DNA from: Deltaproteobacteria bacterium UBA6601
GTDB lineage: Bacteria; Myxococcota_A; UBA796; UBA9615
Reading direction: 5' to 3'
Length of the DNA stretch: 45,617 nt
Assembly: GCA_002433485.1 (NCBI GenBank)
Contig: DJIF01000126.1
Span: forward strand, 20,490 to 66,106
The position numbers and the translations under genes were made by a program. Of the stretch, positions 45,100-45,617 are shown piece by piece. Within the stretch, counting starts at the first letter, position 1. Every line of letters starts with the position of its first letter. The notes below the pieces were generated by a model. The model did no database searches and had not been told where the DNA came from. It saw nothing but the letters and a program-made list of their open reading frames with translations.

Positions 45100-45617
45100 A
45101 TGGCAAAAGCAAACTCAAGTGGTCAAGGCCCGACGAGCGACAAGCAAAAGGCACTTGACTTAGCGATGTCTCAGATTGAGAAACAGTATGGCAAAGGTTC
45201 CATAATGCGTCTGGGTGACAAAAGCGGCGTATCGCAAATTGAGTCTATTTCAACGGGTTCATTGGCCTTGAATGCAGCATTAGGCATAGGAGGGTTGCCA
45301 AAGGGTAGGATTGTCGAAGTCGCTGGGCCAGAGGGGGCTGGTAAGACAATGTTGACTCTCCACGTAGTTCGTGAGGCTCAGAAAACAGGTGGGACAGCTG
45401 CGTTTGTGGATGCTGAGCACGCTCTCGATGTAAATTTTGCTAGGCGTATAGGAGTAGATACTGACAACCTAATTATATCACAACCTGATAGCGGCGAGCA
45501 ATCTTTAGAAATAGTAGATACTCTTGTTAGGAGTGGAGCGTTTGATGTCGTCGTTGTTGACTCTGTTGCCGCACTAGTTCCTCAAGCTGAATTGGAAGGC
45601 GATATGGGAGATTCGCA
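45100..45617 (+). CDS. recA: Recombinase RecA, 3' end outside window
   Basis: The first 172 residues of RecA, the strand-exchange and SOS co-protease ATPase, are present. The start (ATG directly after the pgpA stop) is followed by the usual LDLAMSQIEKQYGKGSIMRLGD. The P-loop reads GPEGAGKTML rather than the common GPESSGKTTL; the invariant Gly, Lys and Thr are kept. VDAEHALD, IISQPDSGEQSLEI, VVVDSVAAL and the L1 region VPQAELEGDMGDS are as expected. No SOS box was seen immediately upstream, and the gene appears to be read with the pgsA-pgpA operon. Confidence 0.97.
   Translation, partial: MAKANSSGQGPTSDKQKALDLAMSQIEKQYGKGSIMRLGDKSGVSQIESISTGSLALNAALGIGGLPKGRIVEVAGPEGAGKTMLTLHVVREAQKTGGTAAFVDAEHALDVNFARRIGVDTDNLIISQPDSGEQSLEIVDTLVRSGAFDVVVVDSVAALVPQAELEGDMGDS

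Overview
The window looks like chromosome from a Gram-negative, myxobacterium-like (Myxococcota / former Deltaproteobacteria) lineage. The supporting signs are an outer-membrane FadL-type porin, many secreted or lipid-anchored proteins with Asp-rich MopE-type repeats (one above 2100 residues), an acidic DDDDSALG linker, and bacterial microcompartment (BMC) shell proteins that read, from memory, as close relatives of the Haliangium ochraceum shell set. No database search was possible, so all family assignments rest on motifs and recollection.

Layout. 1-5783: the 3' end of a secreted protein, a FadL-like porin (-) and a large secreted protein with a 27-residue D-x-G-x-D-x-Y repeat plus HEAT repeats. 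6018-12807: manC (-), then metH and a GT-C type membrane protein (+). 12821-23031: the BMC region. On the minus strand one operon runs BMC-H, BMC-P, CoA-acylating aldehyde dehydrogenase, BMC-T, BMC-P, BMC-P and an NDP-sugar epimerase. A second minus-strand pair is a pentapeptide-repeat/TPR membrane protein followed by a class II aldolase. A double-layer-type BMC-T gene diverges on the plus strand. Both enzymes carry probable encapsulation helices (N-terminal on the dehydrogenase, C-terminal on the aldolase). The simplest reading is a metabolosome that cleaves a sugar phosphate to an aldehyde and oxidises the aldehyde to an acyl-CoA; the substrate cannot be read from the sequence.

23102-41138: glycosyltransferase, asparagine synthase and an L-2-hydroxyglutarate-oxidase-like flavoenzyme; a giant MopE-repeat/beta-propeller lipoprotein (-); a GT-C membrane protein (-); a B12-type radical SAM protein; a second MopE-repeat lipoprotein; a half-size chromate transporter; a hypothetical protein; and tadA.

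41145-45617: tRNA-Ser(GGA), tRNA-Ala(CGC), a large Alu-domain SRP RNA that is not a protein gene, then dnaX-recR-pgsA-pgpA-recA (recA cut by the window end). Base composition drops abruptly here, from about 60% GC to about 40% GC by eye, at the tRNA/SRP RNA block. The order tadA, SRP RNA, dnaX, recR is an old conserved arrangement, which argues that the join is real but does not prove it. dnaX also has an A7 slippery run followed directly by an out-of-frame stop, a candidate site for making a short gamma-like subunit.
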